Below are positions 8,995 through 18,601 of a stretch of DNA of 64,000 nucleotides, piece by piece. Below the pieces are notes generated by a model, which had not been told where the DNA came from, did no database searches, and worked only from the letters and a program-made list of their open reading frames with translations. This DNA comes from Pseudomonadota bacterium (GTDB lineage Bacteria > Campylobacterota > Campylobacteria > Campylobacterales > Sulfurospirillaceae). The stretch lies in assembly GCA_017860615.1 (NCBI GenBank), contig JAGDMU010000002.1:1-64000 (forward strand), read 5' to 3'. Every line of letters begins with the position of its first letter. The stretch's first letter is position 1. Both the position numbers and the translations under genes were made by a program.

Positions 8995-10581
8995 ATGCAA
9001 AACGTTAAAAAAACATCCTTCTTACATGAAGGATTATTGCTTAAAATACTCATTTTTTCCACTATGTTGGTTTTAGCAACTCTCTTTACGTTTACACTTT
9101 TTTTAGGGCATATTTTAAAAGAATTGATGGAGGAACAGATAGGTCAACGTGCCCTTGCCATCTCAAAAACGATCTCTTTAATACCAGAAGTCATCGAGTT
9201 GGTTGAACAAAAAGATCCCGATGGCAAACTAAGCCTGATGATTACCTCCCTTCAAAAATCCATCGATGCGAGGTTCATCGTCATTGGGGATCAAGACTCT
9301 ATCCGCCTGACACACCCCAATCAAGATCTCATTGGCGAACGTATGATGGGTGATGATAATGACAAAGCCCTTAAAGAGGGACTTTACTACACCTCAAAAG
9401 CCACAGGTACACTTGGACCTTCTATCAGAGGAAAATCTCCCATATTTGGGAAAAATGGTGACATCGTAGGGATTGTTTCGGTGGGGTATTTGGAAGAGAA
9501 CGTTCGGAAGATCATTACAGAGAGGCATCAACAATTTCTTATCTATTTTTATGGCGCTATGATTTTGACCGTTATCATGGCTTTCATCCTCTCACAAAAA
9601 ATCAAAAGTTCTCTTTTAGGCTATGAACCCCAAGAGATCAGCCGCCTCTTTTTAGAAAAAGAAGCCATTTTAAATGCTGTCAAAGAGGCGATCATTGCGA
9701 CCAATACCGAAGGTGAAATGACTTTGTGTAATGAAGTGGCAAAAAGTTATTTTTTCTTGAGTGAAACAACGAAACATCCACCTCTTGGATTAGAAAAATA
9801 CCTCCTCACCTGCAAAGAGATGAAAGATGTCACGATTGAGATTCATGGAGAGGATTACATCTGCAATCTCTCACCCATTAGCCATGAAGGAAAAACCATC
9901 GGTATGGTGGCAAGTTGTCGTAAAAAAGATGAGATTGATGCGCTTGTTTGGGAACTTACCCGTGTGAAACAATACTCTGAACGCCTTCGAGAAAAAAAAC
10001 ATGAATTCTCCAATCTTTTGCATCTTATCTCTGGGTATATTCAAATTGGTGAATACGATAAAGCCATCGCACTGATCTCAGAAGACCATCTCCCCGATGA
10101 AAAAATCATAGAGCAGTTTCAAAGCGTCATCCATGACCCTATTGTCGCTTCGATTTTTATAGGAAAGTACTACTTTGCTTTTGAAAAAGGAGTGAAAGTG
10201 ATTTTGGATGAAAACAGTTCCATTCAACAAAGCATTGATCCTTCAATCTCTAAGCATCTTTTAACTATTTTGGGAAACATCATCAACAATGCTATTGATG
10301 CAGCCAAACTCTCTGAGAAAAAAGAGGTTATTTTATTTGCAACTGACATTGGCAACGACTTGATCTTTGAAATTGAAGATTCAGGAGAAGGAATTGATTC
10401 GACGATGAATGAAAAAATCTTCGATAAAGGCTTCACGACAAAAGGAGAACTGCACAGCGGATACGGCCTCTTTTTTGTCAAAAGCACCTTAGAATGGCTA
10501 GGAGGATTTATCTCTTTCGGCAAAGGAAATTATGGTACTATTGCGAGCATTCATATTCCTAAAGGCGGACGTAATGATTAA
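8995..10581 (+). CDS. citA: CitA/DcuS-family sensor histidine kinase
   Basis: A 528-residue membrane sensor: membrane segment at ~18-42, periplasmic PAS-like (sCache) domain at ~45-178, second membrane segment at ~182-200, cytoplasmic PAS at ~220-310, a dimerisation helix with phosphorylatable His336 in KKHEFSNLLHLI, and an ATPase domain with NNAIDAA (N box), EDSGEGI and SGYGLFF (G boxes). The ligand domain keeps R104 and H107 (IRLTHPN) and SIRGKSP with R145, matching carboxylate-binding positions of CitA and DcuS. Its location between citrate lyase and tricarboxylate transport genes favours citrate or another tri/dicarboxylate as ligand. It overlaps its response regulator by 8 bp. Confidence 0.87.
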   Translation: MQNVKKTSFLHEGLLLKILIFSTMLVLATLFTFTLFLGHILKELMEEQIGQRALAISKTISLIPEVIELVEQKDPDGKLSLMITSLQKSIDARFIVIGDQDSIRLTHPNQDLIGERMMGDDNDKALKEGLYYTSKATGTLGPSIRGKSPIFGKNGDIVGIVSVGYLEENVRKIITERHQQFLIYFYGAMILTVIMAFILSQKIKSSLLGYEPQEISRLFLEKEAILNAVKEAIIATNTEGEMTLCNEVAKSYFFLSETTKHPPLGLEKYLLTCKEMKDVTIEIHGEDYICNLSPISHEGKTIGMVASCRKKDEIDALVWELTRVKQYSERLREKKHEFSNLLHLISGYIQIGEYDKAIALISEDHLPDEKIIEQFQSVIHDPIVASIFIGKYYFAFEKGVKVILDENSSIQQSIDPSISKHLLTILGNIINNAIDAAKLSEKKEVILFATDIGNDLIFEIEDSGEGIDSTMNEKIFDKGFTTKGELHSGYGLFFVKSTLEWLGGFISFGKGNYGTIASIHIPKGGRND

Positions 10582-11260
10582 AGTTTTGATTGCTGAGGAT
10601 GATCCAAGAATTGCACTTTTGCATCAAAATATGGTGGAAAAAATTGCAGGCTTTGAAGTCGTCGCTATCGCAAATACCATCAATGAACTCAAAGAGTATA
10701 ATGAACTTATGAATCCCGATCTACTGCTTTTAGATGTCTATTTTCCTGATGGAAATGGTATTGATTTTTTAGGATGGATGCGAAACAATGCCATTTACAC
10801 CGATGTTATCTTAATCACCGCAGCTAAAGAGATGGCATCACTCGAAAAGTCTTTACGTTATGGCGTTTTTGACTATTTGATTAAACCGATTATGTTTTAC
10901 AGATTTTCCGCTTCCTTACAAAAATTTCGGGACTATAAAGAGAAGGTTACGACCAAAGAAGAGCTCTCGCAAAGCAAAGTCGATGAATTTTTTAATAAAA
11001 CCATGCAGACAAATAAACCCTTACATGTAGGACTGCCTAAAGGGGTGGATGGTATTACGCTTGAAAAGATTTTAAGTGCCTTGCATCAGAATGAAGCCTT
11101 TTGCTCAGCGAGCGAAATTGCTGAAGCACTGGGCATTAACCGTACAACATCGCGTAGATATTTGGAGTATTTGGTTTCTATGAGTAAAGTTGAAGTGGAC
11201 TCTTTGTATGGATCAGTCGGTCGTCCTGAGCGTAAATACAGGCTCAAGACGACTGATTAA
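10574..11260 (+). CDS. citB: CitB/DcuR-family response regulator
   Basis: A 228-residue regulator. Residues 1-~120 form a receiver domain with the acidic pocket AEDD (residues 7-10), phospho-acceptor Asp54 in LLLLDVYFPDG, and Lys in DYLIKPI. The C-terminal ~70 residues contain a helix-turn-helix (SASEIAEALGINRTTSRRYL) as in CitB/DcuR. The start MIKVLIAEDD at 10574 is chosen; an upstream TTG in the same frame lies inside the kinase gene. Expected targets are the divergent cit and tct operons on either side, inferred from position. Confidence 0.88.
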   Translation: MIKVLIAEDDPRIALLHQNMVEKIAGFEVVAIANTINELKEYNELMNPDLLLLDVYFPDGNGIDFLGWMRNNAIYTDVILITAAKEMASLEKSLRYGVFDYLIKPIMFYRFSASLQKFRDYKEKVTTKEELSQSKVDEFFNKTMQTNKPLHVGLPKGVDGITLEKILSALHQNEAFCSASEIAEALGINRTTSRRYLEYLVSMSKVEVDSLYGSVGRPERKYRLKTTD

Positions 11261-11268
11261 ACGCTATA

Positions 11269-12774
11269 TTATTTTCCTAAAGCATATTTTTTTGAGATTA
11301 TTTTAGCGATCATCGGTACAAAAAGGATGAAGAGTGTCATTCCCCAAAGAACTGCGTTGATGGTTCCTTGAAAGAAAATACCAATCTCACCACCACTGAT
11401 TGCAAAACCACGGCGTAAGTTGTCTTCCATGATTTTCCCCAAAACAAAGCCCAAAATAACCGTTGCCATCGAAAAATGCAATTTGCGTAGGAAGTACCCC
11501 AATACACCTAAAATGATCGAGAGCAAAAGTGCAAAGGTACTAAAGTTGACCGAGTAAACACCCACAAAAGCAAGTACGGTGACACATGGAACCAATAACC
11601 AATATGGCACTTGCAAAATCTTCGTAAAGATTTTTACCAATGGAAGGTTAATGACCAAGAGCATAATGTTACCCACATACATCGAAGCAATTAAACCCCA
11701 TACTAAAAGTGGCTGTTCCACAAAGAGCATAGGACCAGGGTTAACGTTGTAAAGCATTAAAGCACCCAGTAAAACCGCTGTGGTTCCGCTTCCTGGAACA
11801 CCAAGGGTTAACATAGGAATCATCGCACCACCTGCACATGCGTTATTGGCAGATTCAGGCGCAGCAACACCTCTGATGTCACCTTTGCCAAAGGTACCCT
11901 CTTTATCGGAAATTTTTTGCGCAATGGTGTATGAAACCGCACTCGCAATAGACGCACCAGTTCCAGGTAAAACACCTACAATAAAGCCAATGATGGAAGA
12001 GCGAAGCATTGTCCACTTACAGTACATGATCTCTTTCATCGTAACATAAACACGTGTCACTTTTGGCATCTCAAAATCTTCACTGCTGTGGTGTTCTAAC
12101 ATCAACATCACTTCACTGACCGCAAAAAATCCTACGATAACGATCAAAAACTCAAAACCATCGTAGAGTTCTGCTTCACCAAACGTAAAGCGAAGTACAC
12201 CCGTAGTGGCATCAACACCAACAACGCCGATAAGAAGACCTATAACAACACCCACCAAACTTTTTATAGGGTTGGAGCCCATAAGCGCTGAGATGGTAGC
12301 GAAAGCAAACACCATCAGAACAAAATACTCGGAAGGTCCAAAATGAATCGCAATACTTGCAAGCATAGGCGCAAAAAATGTCAAACCTACAATAGAAATC
12401 GATCCACCAATAAATGAAGCGATACCTGAGATCGCAAGGGCTGGACCTGCAAAGCCTTTTTGTGCCATAGGGTAACCATCAAGACACGTAAAAACGGCTC
12501 CAGCATCACCAGGGACGTTAAGTAAAATACTCGAAATTCTTCCACCGAACTCAGCGCCATAATAGATGCCCGCAAGCATAATTAAGGAAGAATCCACAGG
12601 TAAACCCATCGTATAACAAATAGGCAGCAAAATCGCTACACCATTAATGGGTCCAAGTCCAGGAAGTGCTCCAAAGAGTGTTCCAAGGGTTGTTCCAAGA
12701 AGGACTAAGAAAAGATTGGTTGGTTGAAAAACAACCCCAAAACCTGTTCCCAAAAGGGATAAAATCTCCATCAT
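11269..12774 (-). CDS. tctA: Tripartite tricarboxylate transporter, large membrane subunit
   Basis: A 501-residue TctA-family permease with about 12 membrane segments. Typical family stretches are GALPGLGPINGVAILLP near residue 35 and GVLPGTGASIASAVSY around residue 270. It forms the transport channel with TctB and takes substrate from the periplasmic binding protein TctC using an ion gradient. The ATG overlaps the tctB stop by 4 bp. The gene ends only 9 bp from the convergent citB stop. Confidence 0.92.
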   Translation of the reverse strand: MMEILSLLGTGFGVVFQPTNLFLVLLGTTLGTLFGALPGLGPINGVAILLPICYTMGLPVDSSLIMLAGIYYGAEFGGRISSILLNVPGDAGAVFTCLDGYPMAQKGFAGPALAISGIASFIGGSISIVGLTFFAPMLASIAIHFGPSEYFVLMVFAFATISALMGSNPIKSLVGVVIGLLIGVVGVDATTGVLRFTFGEAELYDGFEFLIVIVGFFAVSEVMLMLEHHSSEDFEMPKVTRVYVTMKEIMYCKWTMLRSSIIGFIVGVLPGTGASIASAVSYTIAQKISDKEGTFGKGDIRGVAAPESANNACAGGAMIPMLTLGVPGSGTTAVLLGALMLYNVNPGPMLFVEQPLLVWGLIASMYVGNIMLLVINLPLVKIFTKILQVPYWLLVPCVTVLAFVGVYSVNFSTFALLLSIILGVLGYFLRKLHFSMATVILGFVLGKIMEDNLRRGFAISGGEIGIFFQGTINAVLWGMTLFILFVPMIAKIISKKYALGK

Positions 12775-13220
12775 GAAGCACCTCCTAAAAGCCCACTAAA
12801 GAGTGTACCCATTGGCAGTGCAACATCTAGTAAGACACCAAAGAGCACATAAACCGAAAGGCTTACACCAATGGCTGAACCTAAAGCCTGTTTGGTTGTG
12901 CCTTTGAAAATGCGAGACATAAAGAAGACCAACAATGCCGTTGCGAGCAAAAAGCCTAGGAAATTGAAACTAAGCGCATACACAATCAATAAAAGAACAA
13001 TTAAAACCGTATTGAGCATTGTTTTTGACTGTGGGAAATGCGCACCTTCTGGTTTTGCGATAATAATCAAAGATAAAGCACTCAATAGAACACCCAAAAC
13101 CACAGGAAACGTTTTTGGACCTAGAGGATCATACGAAAAAGGAACTACCATAGAGAGTCCCCCGTAGATAACATATATCCCTAATAACAGGAGAAAAACT
13201 CCAAATAGTCTGTCTATCAT
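12771..13220 (-). CDS. tctB: Tripartite tricarboxylate transporter, small membrane subunit
   Basis: A 149-residue protein with four predicted membrane helices, the usual size and layout of TctB. It pairs with TctA in the inner membrane. It overlaps tctC and tctA by 4 bp each. TctB proteins vary widely, so the call depends on length, topology and position between tctC and tctA. Confidence 0.88.
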   Translation of the reverse strand: MIDRLFGVFLLLLGIYVIYGGLSMVVPFSYDPLGPKTFPVVLGVLLSALSLIIIAKPEGAHFPQSKTMLNTVLIVLLLIVYALSFNFLGFLLATALLVFFMSRIFKGTTKQALGSAIGVSLSVYVLFGVLLDVALPMGTLFSGLLGGAS

Positions 13221-14197
13221 TGGATAAGTCCTGCTTCTTGTGCAAGTGCTTTAAATTTCTTCTCCTCTTCTTGCATAAATGTTTGATACTCTTTGCCTAC
13301 GAGTGTAAATGGATAAAGACCTCTCAGTTCTCTCTCTTTAGCAAACTCTTCGGTTTGGGATAGTTTTTTGAATTTATCGACCCAATAGTTGTACTGCTCA
13401 TCAGTAACCTTTGGTCCAACATAAAAGCCTCTCCAAATTCTCCATACAGCATCATATCCTTGCTCTTTTGCGGTTGGGATGTTCGCCATCTGACCAGGAA
13501 GTCTCTCATCGGAGAGAATGGCAAGCACTTTGTATTTACCAGAAGAGAGTTGACCTGAAAACTCTGCGATGTCACCTGGATAGATTTGAATGTGATTGCC
13601 TAAAAGTGCTGTCAAAGCTTCTCCACCACCTTCAAAAGCAACGTATTTCATATCTTTAGGATTGATACCTGCAAGCTTAGCGATGATAGCCGCCTTCATC
13701 CAGTCTTGAGAGCCAATGGAGCCACCAGAACCCAACGCAAAACCTTTAGGATTCGCTTTAAGATCCACTATCATTTCTGATAATGTGTTCCACTTTGCAT
13801 CTGCTCTAACGATAACTGCTCCATAATCTGCACCTACTGCCGCAACCCATTTCACAGAATCAACCGTATAGTTCGCACCAAACTTACCTTGCGCAATGTT
13901 CAGTGCTGAGCCTGTACTCGCGGCAACGATCATCTCAGCATCATTGGAGCGTTGACCGATCACATGGTTATACGCAACTGCACCCACACCGCCAGGCATA
14001 AAGTTAACGGTCATAGGCTTTGCAATCGTCTTAGAAGCACTAAAGGAATTGGATGCAAGTCTACACGTAAGATCAAATCCACCACCTGGTTTTGCAGGGG
14101 CTAAACAGACTGGCTTGCTCACTTCAAACGCATTTAAAGCACTACTAAGCGCAACAATAGCTGCTAGACTTGTTACCAAACGAAACGATTTACTCAT
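13217..14197 (-). CDS. tctC: Tripartite tricarboxylate transporter substrate-binding protein
   Basis: A 326-residue periplasmic binding protein. It has a signal peptide (basic MSKSFR, a hydrophobic core, likely cleavage near residue 23 after LNA) and TctC/Bug features: PAKPGGGFDLTCRL near the N terminus and FMPGGVGAVAYNHV after residue 65. It delivers tri- or dicarboxylates to TctAB. It is first in the tctCBA operon and divergent from the hybrid kinase gene, whose ligand domain may sense related compounds. The next gene's overlap of 4 bp shows translational coupling. Confidence 0.9.
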   Translation of the reverse strand: MSKSFRLVTSLAAIVALSSALNAFEVSKPVCLAPAKPGGGFDLTCRLASNSFSASKTIAKPMTVNFMPGGVGAVAYNHVIGQRSNDAEMIVAASTGSALNIAQGKFGANYTVDSVKWVAAVGADYGAVIVRADAKWNTLSEMIVDLKANPKGFALGSGGSIGSQDWMKAAIIAKLAGINPKDMKYVAFEGGGEALTALLGNHIQIYPGDIAEFSGQLSSGKYKVLAILSDERLPGQMANIPTAKEQGYDAVWRIWRGFYVGPKVTDEQYNYWVDKFKKLSQTEEFAKERELRGLYPFTLVGKEYQTFMQEEEKKFKALAQEAGLIQ

Positions 14198-14488
14198 AAT
14201 GACTCCCTTTTTGGTTTATTTATACACATCGTATCACTTTTTTCTTCTTCTAATCAAGAAAAAAACGATTAGATGTTTTTTTAGTATTTTGGCTATTTTG
14301 TGCACGGCAAACAGTGTTTCATTTCGTTACATTATGATCTTAAAACCATCGAAGAACTATATTTTCCATACTTTTCACTTATAATTTTTTTTATAAAGAA
14401 TCATTTAATAGAATTTCGTGTTAATTCAAAAAGGATTAAAGAAGATAGCGTTATACTCATTTTTCTAACACGCTCAAAGGGTTCGCCA
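14198..14488. promoter_or_regulatory. Divergent promoter region between tctCBA and the hybrid kinase gene
   Basis: A 291-bp AT-rich region without genes. It holds the inverted repeat TCTAATC-N11-GATTAGA at 14249-14273, about 50 bp upstream of tctC, and ATTTTGTGCA at 14295-14304, shared with the cit/citAB divergent region. The inverted repeat has operator-like geometry. The upstream part of the long open frame that begins at 14300 is treated as non-coding. Confidence 0.4.
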
Positions 14489-17400
14489 ATGATGAGAAGA
14501 TGGGCATTTGTTTTTGCACTCTCAACGATACTTTTTTCCCCGATATCAGCCTTGGCAGCTCCTGCAAAACAGACGCTTGTTTATAGCCAAGTATCCTTAG
14601 AACCCTTCTTATTTACCAATCATCAGTCTTCTTCTGGTTTGATCGTTGATTATCTTCACCTTTTAGAAACAAAGATCAATGTCGCATTCGTTTATCGTTA
14701 CTATCCTGAGAATTTGAATGGTATTCTTCAAGCATTCGATGCAAAAGCATTTGACATCCTTCCAGGACTCATAGGAGTGAATGATCCGCTGCATGACGTT
14801 ATGACAAAACCACTTTTTTATTTTAACCTCGTTTTAGCAGGACATAAATCCAATACGTTAATCACGGATCTTGACGAAGTCTCTAAAGAAGATCTCCTCG
14901 TCGCTGTTGTAGCAGACTCATCGGTACAAAAATACCTACACCAAAATTATCCAACGATTAAAACCTATTTGGTTAAAAGCATACAAGAGGGATTGATTGC
15001 CGTTGAGCACAAAAAAGTAGATCTGCTTGTCGACACAGCCCCTACAGTAGGATATGCCCTTCAAAACAGTGGACTTTTAAATGTCAAAATCGTAGGCATT
15101 CTTAAAGATCAATTCAAGCTTATTCTAGCGCTGCATGATAAGACTTTGCTACCACAGATCAATCAAGGCATTGATGCCATTAGTGACGCAGAAAAAGACA
15201 AACTGTATAAACGATACATCAAAGTGGAGATTAAAGAAAAAGTGGACTATTCTTTGGCGATGAAGATCACGACCATTGGATTTTTCCTTTTTATTGGGTT
15301 TGGATTGTGGCTTGCGACACTCAAACATGAGATTCGTAAACGCAAACTCGCTGAAGCCAAAGTCACCTTTGCCAATCAACGCCTTCAGAGGGCAGCAGAA
15401 GAGCTCAAAATCGCTATGGCAAAAACAGCCAATGCCCATCAAGCTAAAAGCCAATTTTTAGCCAATATGAGCCATGAGATTAGAACGCCGATGAATACTA
15501 TCATTGGAATGACAGAGCTTATTCTACGTAAAGAACTCCCTGAAAAAGAGCGTCATTACCTAACAAAAGTGGATGAGGCAGCGCACCATCTTTTAGGTAT
15601 CATCAATGATATTTTGGATTTTTCCAAAATAGAAGCTAACAGAATTCAACTCGAAGCGATCCCTTTTCAGCTTGAAGAACTTATTGTCTCCGTAAGCGAC
15701 CTTGTCAGTATGAAAGCTCAACAAAAGGGCTTAGAGCTGCTCATTGATATAGGCAATGTCACAGCACATCGTTACCGTGGTGATCCATTGCGTCTCAAAC
15801 AGATTTTACTAAACCTCCTCTCCAATGCTATAAAGTTTACACCTAAAGGTGAAGTGGTTATACGACTTCGTGCGCTTGAAGAGAACAATGGTATTCAAAA
15901 AATTCGCTTTGAGATCAAGGATACAGGCATTGGCATCACCCCTGAACAGCAAGAGGGACTTTTTAATGCCTTCTCCCAAGCCGATATGTCCACGACGCGT
16001 AACTATGGAGGTACGGGGCTTGGTCTTACCATCGCACAAGGTCTTGTACTTATGATGGGTGGAGAAATTCAGTGTGAAAGTGTTTATGGTGAAGGAAGTA
16101 CGTTTTGGTTTGAAATTCCTTTGCACGTTGATGCCTCATATACTGCTCCAACACAAATGTTAATGACCAAGGCACTTAAAGTTCTTATCGTTGATGACAA
16201 CGAAACGGCACTTGAGATCTTCTCCGAAATGCTTTTCCACTTTGGCGTCGGATGTGTTACGTGCCAAAGCGCAAAAGATGCGCTGGAGCTTCTGAATAAT
16301 GGTCTTGAAGTAGATGTTGCTATTATTGATTGGAAGATGGAAGGGATGGATGGCATTACCCTCTTCCAACTGATCGAACAACGATACGGTGCGCAAGTTG
16401 CTTCCATTATGATGGTTACAGCGTACGATAAAGAAGAGCTTCTCGCCACATTAGGGGTCAATCAGCCCTACGCCGTACTGGTTAAACCACTAACTGCTTC
16501 AACCCTCTTTGATACGCTTATAAGTATGTATGGGCATAAGCGTTTAGTGGAGCCTTTGCAGCATACCCATGAAACAGACATTATCCAATCGTTAGAGGGC
16601 ATCACTGTTTTACTGGTAGAAGACAATGAGAGCAATCAAATTGTCGCTACTGAAATCCTTAATGAAGCAGGTATCATCGTTTATATTGCCCCAAATGGGC
16701 AAGAAGCGCTGGAGTGGCTTCAAGAAAACCCACATCCTGATTTGATTTTGATGGACTGTCAAATGCCTATCTTAGATGGGTTTGAAGCGACCCGTAAAAT
16801 TCGAGAAGAACTCAAACTAACACTTCCCATCGTAGCCATGACTGCCAATGTTATGAAAGGCGATGAAGAGAAATGCTACGCGGCTGGAATGAACGGCTAT
16901 GTACCAAAGCCTGTTGATGCGCGAAAACTGCTTCATGAAATCGCACGCTTTTGCCATAAAGCAGCACCGCAATCCCACCATGAGACTTCAGAGGCTTTTG
17001 CCCTTGAAGGCATCAACAGCCTTCAAGCCATCCATAGACTTGGTGGCAATGCAAAACTCTACCGCCAACTGCTTAAAACCTTTGCCAAAGAGCAAGTACG
17101 TTTTATCCAAGAGTATCGTAACTATGTTGTGGAAAATGACCTTCAAGGAGCAAAACGATTATGCCACACGCTTAAAGGTATCTCTGGAACACTGGGGATG
17201 GAAGAGCTATGTGCACTAGCAAGCCAAGCCGAACGCGCACAACATCCTATTGACAATGATGCCCCACTCCTTGAAGCCATTGACATTAAAATCCGCTCCT
17301 TAAGTGCCATTATTCAAGCACTTGCCAACCCCATTGAACCGTTTGAGGCCTTTACGTCCATTGAGCAAAAGAGACTGGAAAAATTGGTGGAAAAACTCAA

Positions 17401-17563
17401 AAGCTCTGACGCTACAGCACTGGATGATGCGATGATTTTAACACAATCGACCGATGTAAAACTCCTCGAAGCGTTTGAGCAGATTAAAGCCTTTGAATTT
17501 GAAAATGCTATTGCTATTATTGAGACATTTATTCATGAAATCCCATCCCAAAAGGTAGACTAA
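14489..17563 (+). CDS. BvgS-like hybrid sensor kinase with periplasmic solute-binding domain, two receivers and HPt
   Basis: A 1024-residue protein from the ATG at 14489, with AAAGGG 7 bp upstream and a signal-like hydrophobic N terminus. Order: periplasmic SBP_bac_3-like domain (~30-250), membrane segment (~257-277), coiled linker, HisKA with His329 in FLANMSHEIRTPMN, ATPase with NLLSNAIKF and GGTGLGLTIA, receiver 1 (VDDNE; Asp in IIDWKM near 613), receiver 2 (VEDNESN; Asp in LMDCQMP near 755), and HPt with LCHTLKG (His near 893). This is a complete multistep phosphorelay. It is divergent from tctCBA and is followed after 5 bp by an HD-GYP response regulator, its likely output. The ligand is unknown; an amino acid or carboxylate is plausible. 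Confidence 0.88.
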   Translation: MMRRWAFVFALSTILFSPISALAAPAKQTLVYSQVSLEPFLFTNHQSSSGLIVDYLHLLETKINVAFVYRYYPENLNGILQAFDAKAFDILPGLIGVNDPLHDVMTKPLFYFNLVLAGHKSNTLITDLDEVSKEDLLVAVVADSSVQKYLHQNYPTIKTYLVKSIQEGLIAVEHKKVDLLVDTAPTVGYALQNSGLLNVKIVGILKDQFKLILALHDKTLLPQINQGIDAISDAEKDKLYKRYIKVEIKEKVDYSLAMKITTIGFFLFIGFGLWLATLKHEIRKRKLAEAKVTFANQRLQRAAEELKIAMAKTANAHQAKSQFLANMSHEIRTPMNTIIGMTELILRKELPEKERHYLTKVDEAAHHLLGIINDILDFSKIEANRIQLEAIPFQLEELIVSVSDLVSMKAQQKGLELLIDIGNVTAHRYRGDPLRLKQILLNLLSNAIKFTPKGEVVIRLRALEENNGIQKIRFEIKDTGIGITPEQQEGLFNAFSQADMSTTRNYGGTGLGLTIAQGLVLMMGGEIQCESVYGEGSTFWFEIPLHVDASYTAPTQMLMTKALKVLIVDDNETALEIFSEMLFHFGVGCVTCQSAKDALELLNNGLEVDVAIIDWKMEGMDGITLFQLIEQRYGAQVASIMMVTAYDKEELLATLGVNQPYAVLVKPLTASTLFDTLISMYGHKRLVEPLQHTHETDIIQSLEGITVLLVEDNESNQIVATEILNEAGIIVYIAPNGQEALEWLQENPHPDLILMDCQMPILDGFEATRKIREELKLTLPIVAMTANVMKGDEEKCYAAGMNGYVPKPVDARKLLHEIARFCHKAAPQSHHETSEAFALEGINSLQAIHRLGGNAKLYRQLLKTFAKEQVRFIQEYRNYVVENDLQGAKRLCHTLKGISGTLGMEELCALASQAERAQHPIDNDAPLLEAIDIKIRSLSAIIQALANPIEPFEAFTSIEQKRLEKLVEKLKSSDATALDDAMILTQSTDVKLLEAFEQIKAFEFENAIAIIETFIHEIPSQKVD

Positions 17564-17568
17564 ATCCT

Positions 17569-18597
17569 ATGGAAACCATTCTTATTGTTGATGATACGCC
17601 TGAAAATTTGATGGTTCTGAGTGAAATTCTCAAACCTTTTTACAAAGTGAAAGTAGCAAACAATGGCAACAAAGCGCTTAACCTTATTGCTTCAGGAGAT
17701 ATGCCCGATCTCATTTTACTTGACATTATGATGCCAGAAATTAGTGGTTATGAAGTGTGCAAAAAACTCAAAAAAGATCCTCTCACACGCAACATTCCCA
17801 TCATCTTTGTTACAGCGCTTACAGACTGTGAAGATGAAGCTATTGGGCTAGGATTGGGGGCTGTTGATTACATCACGAAACCTGTACATGCATCCATCGT
17901 GTTAGCACGCGTCAATACACAAATGACATTGCTTCAGTATCAGCGAAATTTAGAGCAAAAGCTCGAAGAGCGCACCGAAGAGATAGTCCTTACCCGTATG
18001 GAGGTGATTCGACAACTGGGGCGTGCGGCTGAGTATAAAGACAATGAAACAGGTACTCACATCTTGCGTATGAGCGCTTATACCAAAATTATTTCTAAAA
18101 AAATTGGCTTGGATAATGTCAGAGCTGAGCTTATCTTTCTTTCTGCACCAATGCATGATATCGGCAAGATTGGAACACCCGACCACATTTTACGCAAACA
18201 TGGAGAGTTAAACCCTGAGGAGTGGGAAATTGTCAAAGCGCACCCTTTGCAAGGGGCAGAGATCATTGGCAATCATCAATCCGCCCTACTTCAAACGGCG
18301 CGTGTTGTAGCGCTTACACACCATGAGCGCTTTGACGGTACGGGTTATCCTTATGGTATTAAAGGATTTGATATTCCTCTCGCTGGGCGCATTGTCGCCA
18401 TTGCCGATGTCTTTGATGCCCTAACATCCCAGCGTCCTTATAAAGAGCCTTGGAACTTAGATCGAGCCGTTGAGTATCTTGTCGCGCAAAAAGGGAAGCA
18501 TTTTGATCCTGAGCTTGTCGATGCATTTTTAGCGTGCATGGATGAGATCAAAGAGGTTATGGCAAAGTTCCACGATGAGCCAGAAACACACCTTTAG
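17569..18597 (+). CDS. Response regulator with HD-GYP c-di-GMP phosphodiesterase domain
   Basis: A 342-residue protein. Residues ~1-120 form a receiver domain (VDDTPEN; phospho-Asp in LILLDIMMPE near residue 53), followed by a coiled-coil linker and an HD-GYP domain at ~145-330 with HDIGKIGTPDHIL, the HD pair, HHERFDGTGYP and the typical AGRIVAIADVFDALTS. HD-GYP enzymes hydrolyse c-di-GMP. It begins 5 bp after the hybrid kinase stop, so phosphorelay from that kinase to this phosphodiesterase is the simplest reading. Confidence 0.9.
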   Translation: METILIVDDTPENLMVLSEILKPFYKVKVANNGNKALNLIASGDMPDLILLDIMMPEISGYEVCKKLKKDPLTRNIPIIFVTALTDCEDEAIGLGLGAVDYITKPVHASIVLARVNTQMTLLQYQRNLEQKLEERTEEIVLTRMEVIRQLGRAAEYKDNETGTHILRMSAYTKIISKKIGLDNVRAELIFLSAPMHDIGKIGTPDHILRKHGELNPEEWEIVKAHPLQGAEIIGNHQSALLQTARVVALTHHERFDGTGYPYGIKGFDIPLAGRIVAIADVFDALTSQRPYKEPWNLDRAVEYLVAQKGKHFDPELVDAFLACMDEIKEVMAKFHDEPETHL

Positions 18598-18601
18598 GAA
18601 A

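Noticed and set aside
14300-14488. N-terminal extension of the hybrid kinase frame
   Set aside because: The extra 63 codons lack a ribosome site and have no signal-peptide pattern; the ATG at 14489 has AAAGGG and a secretion-type N terminus.
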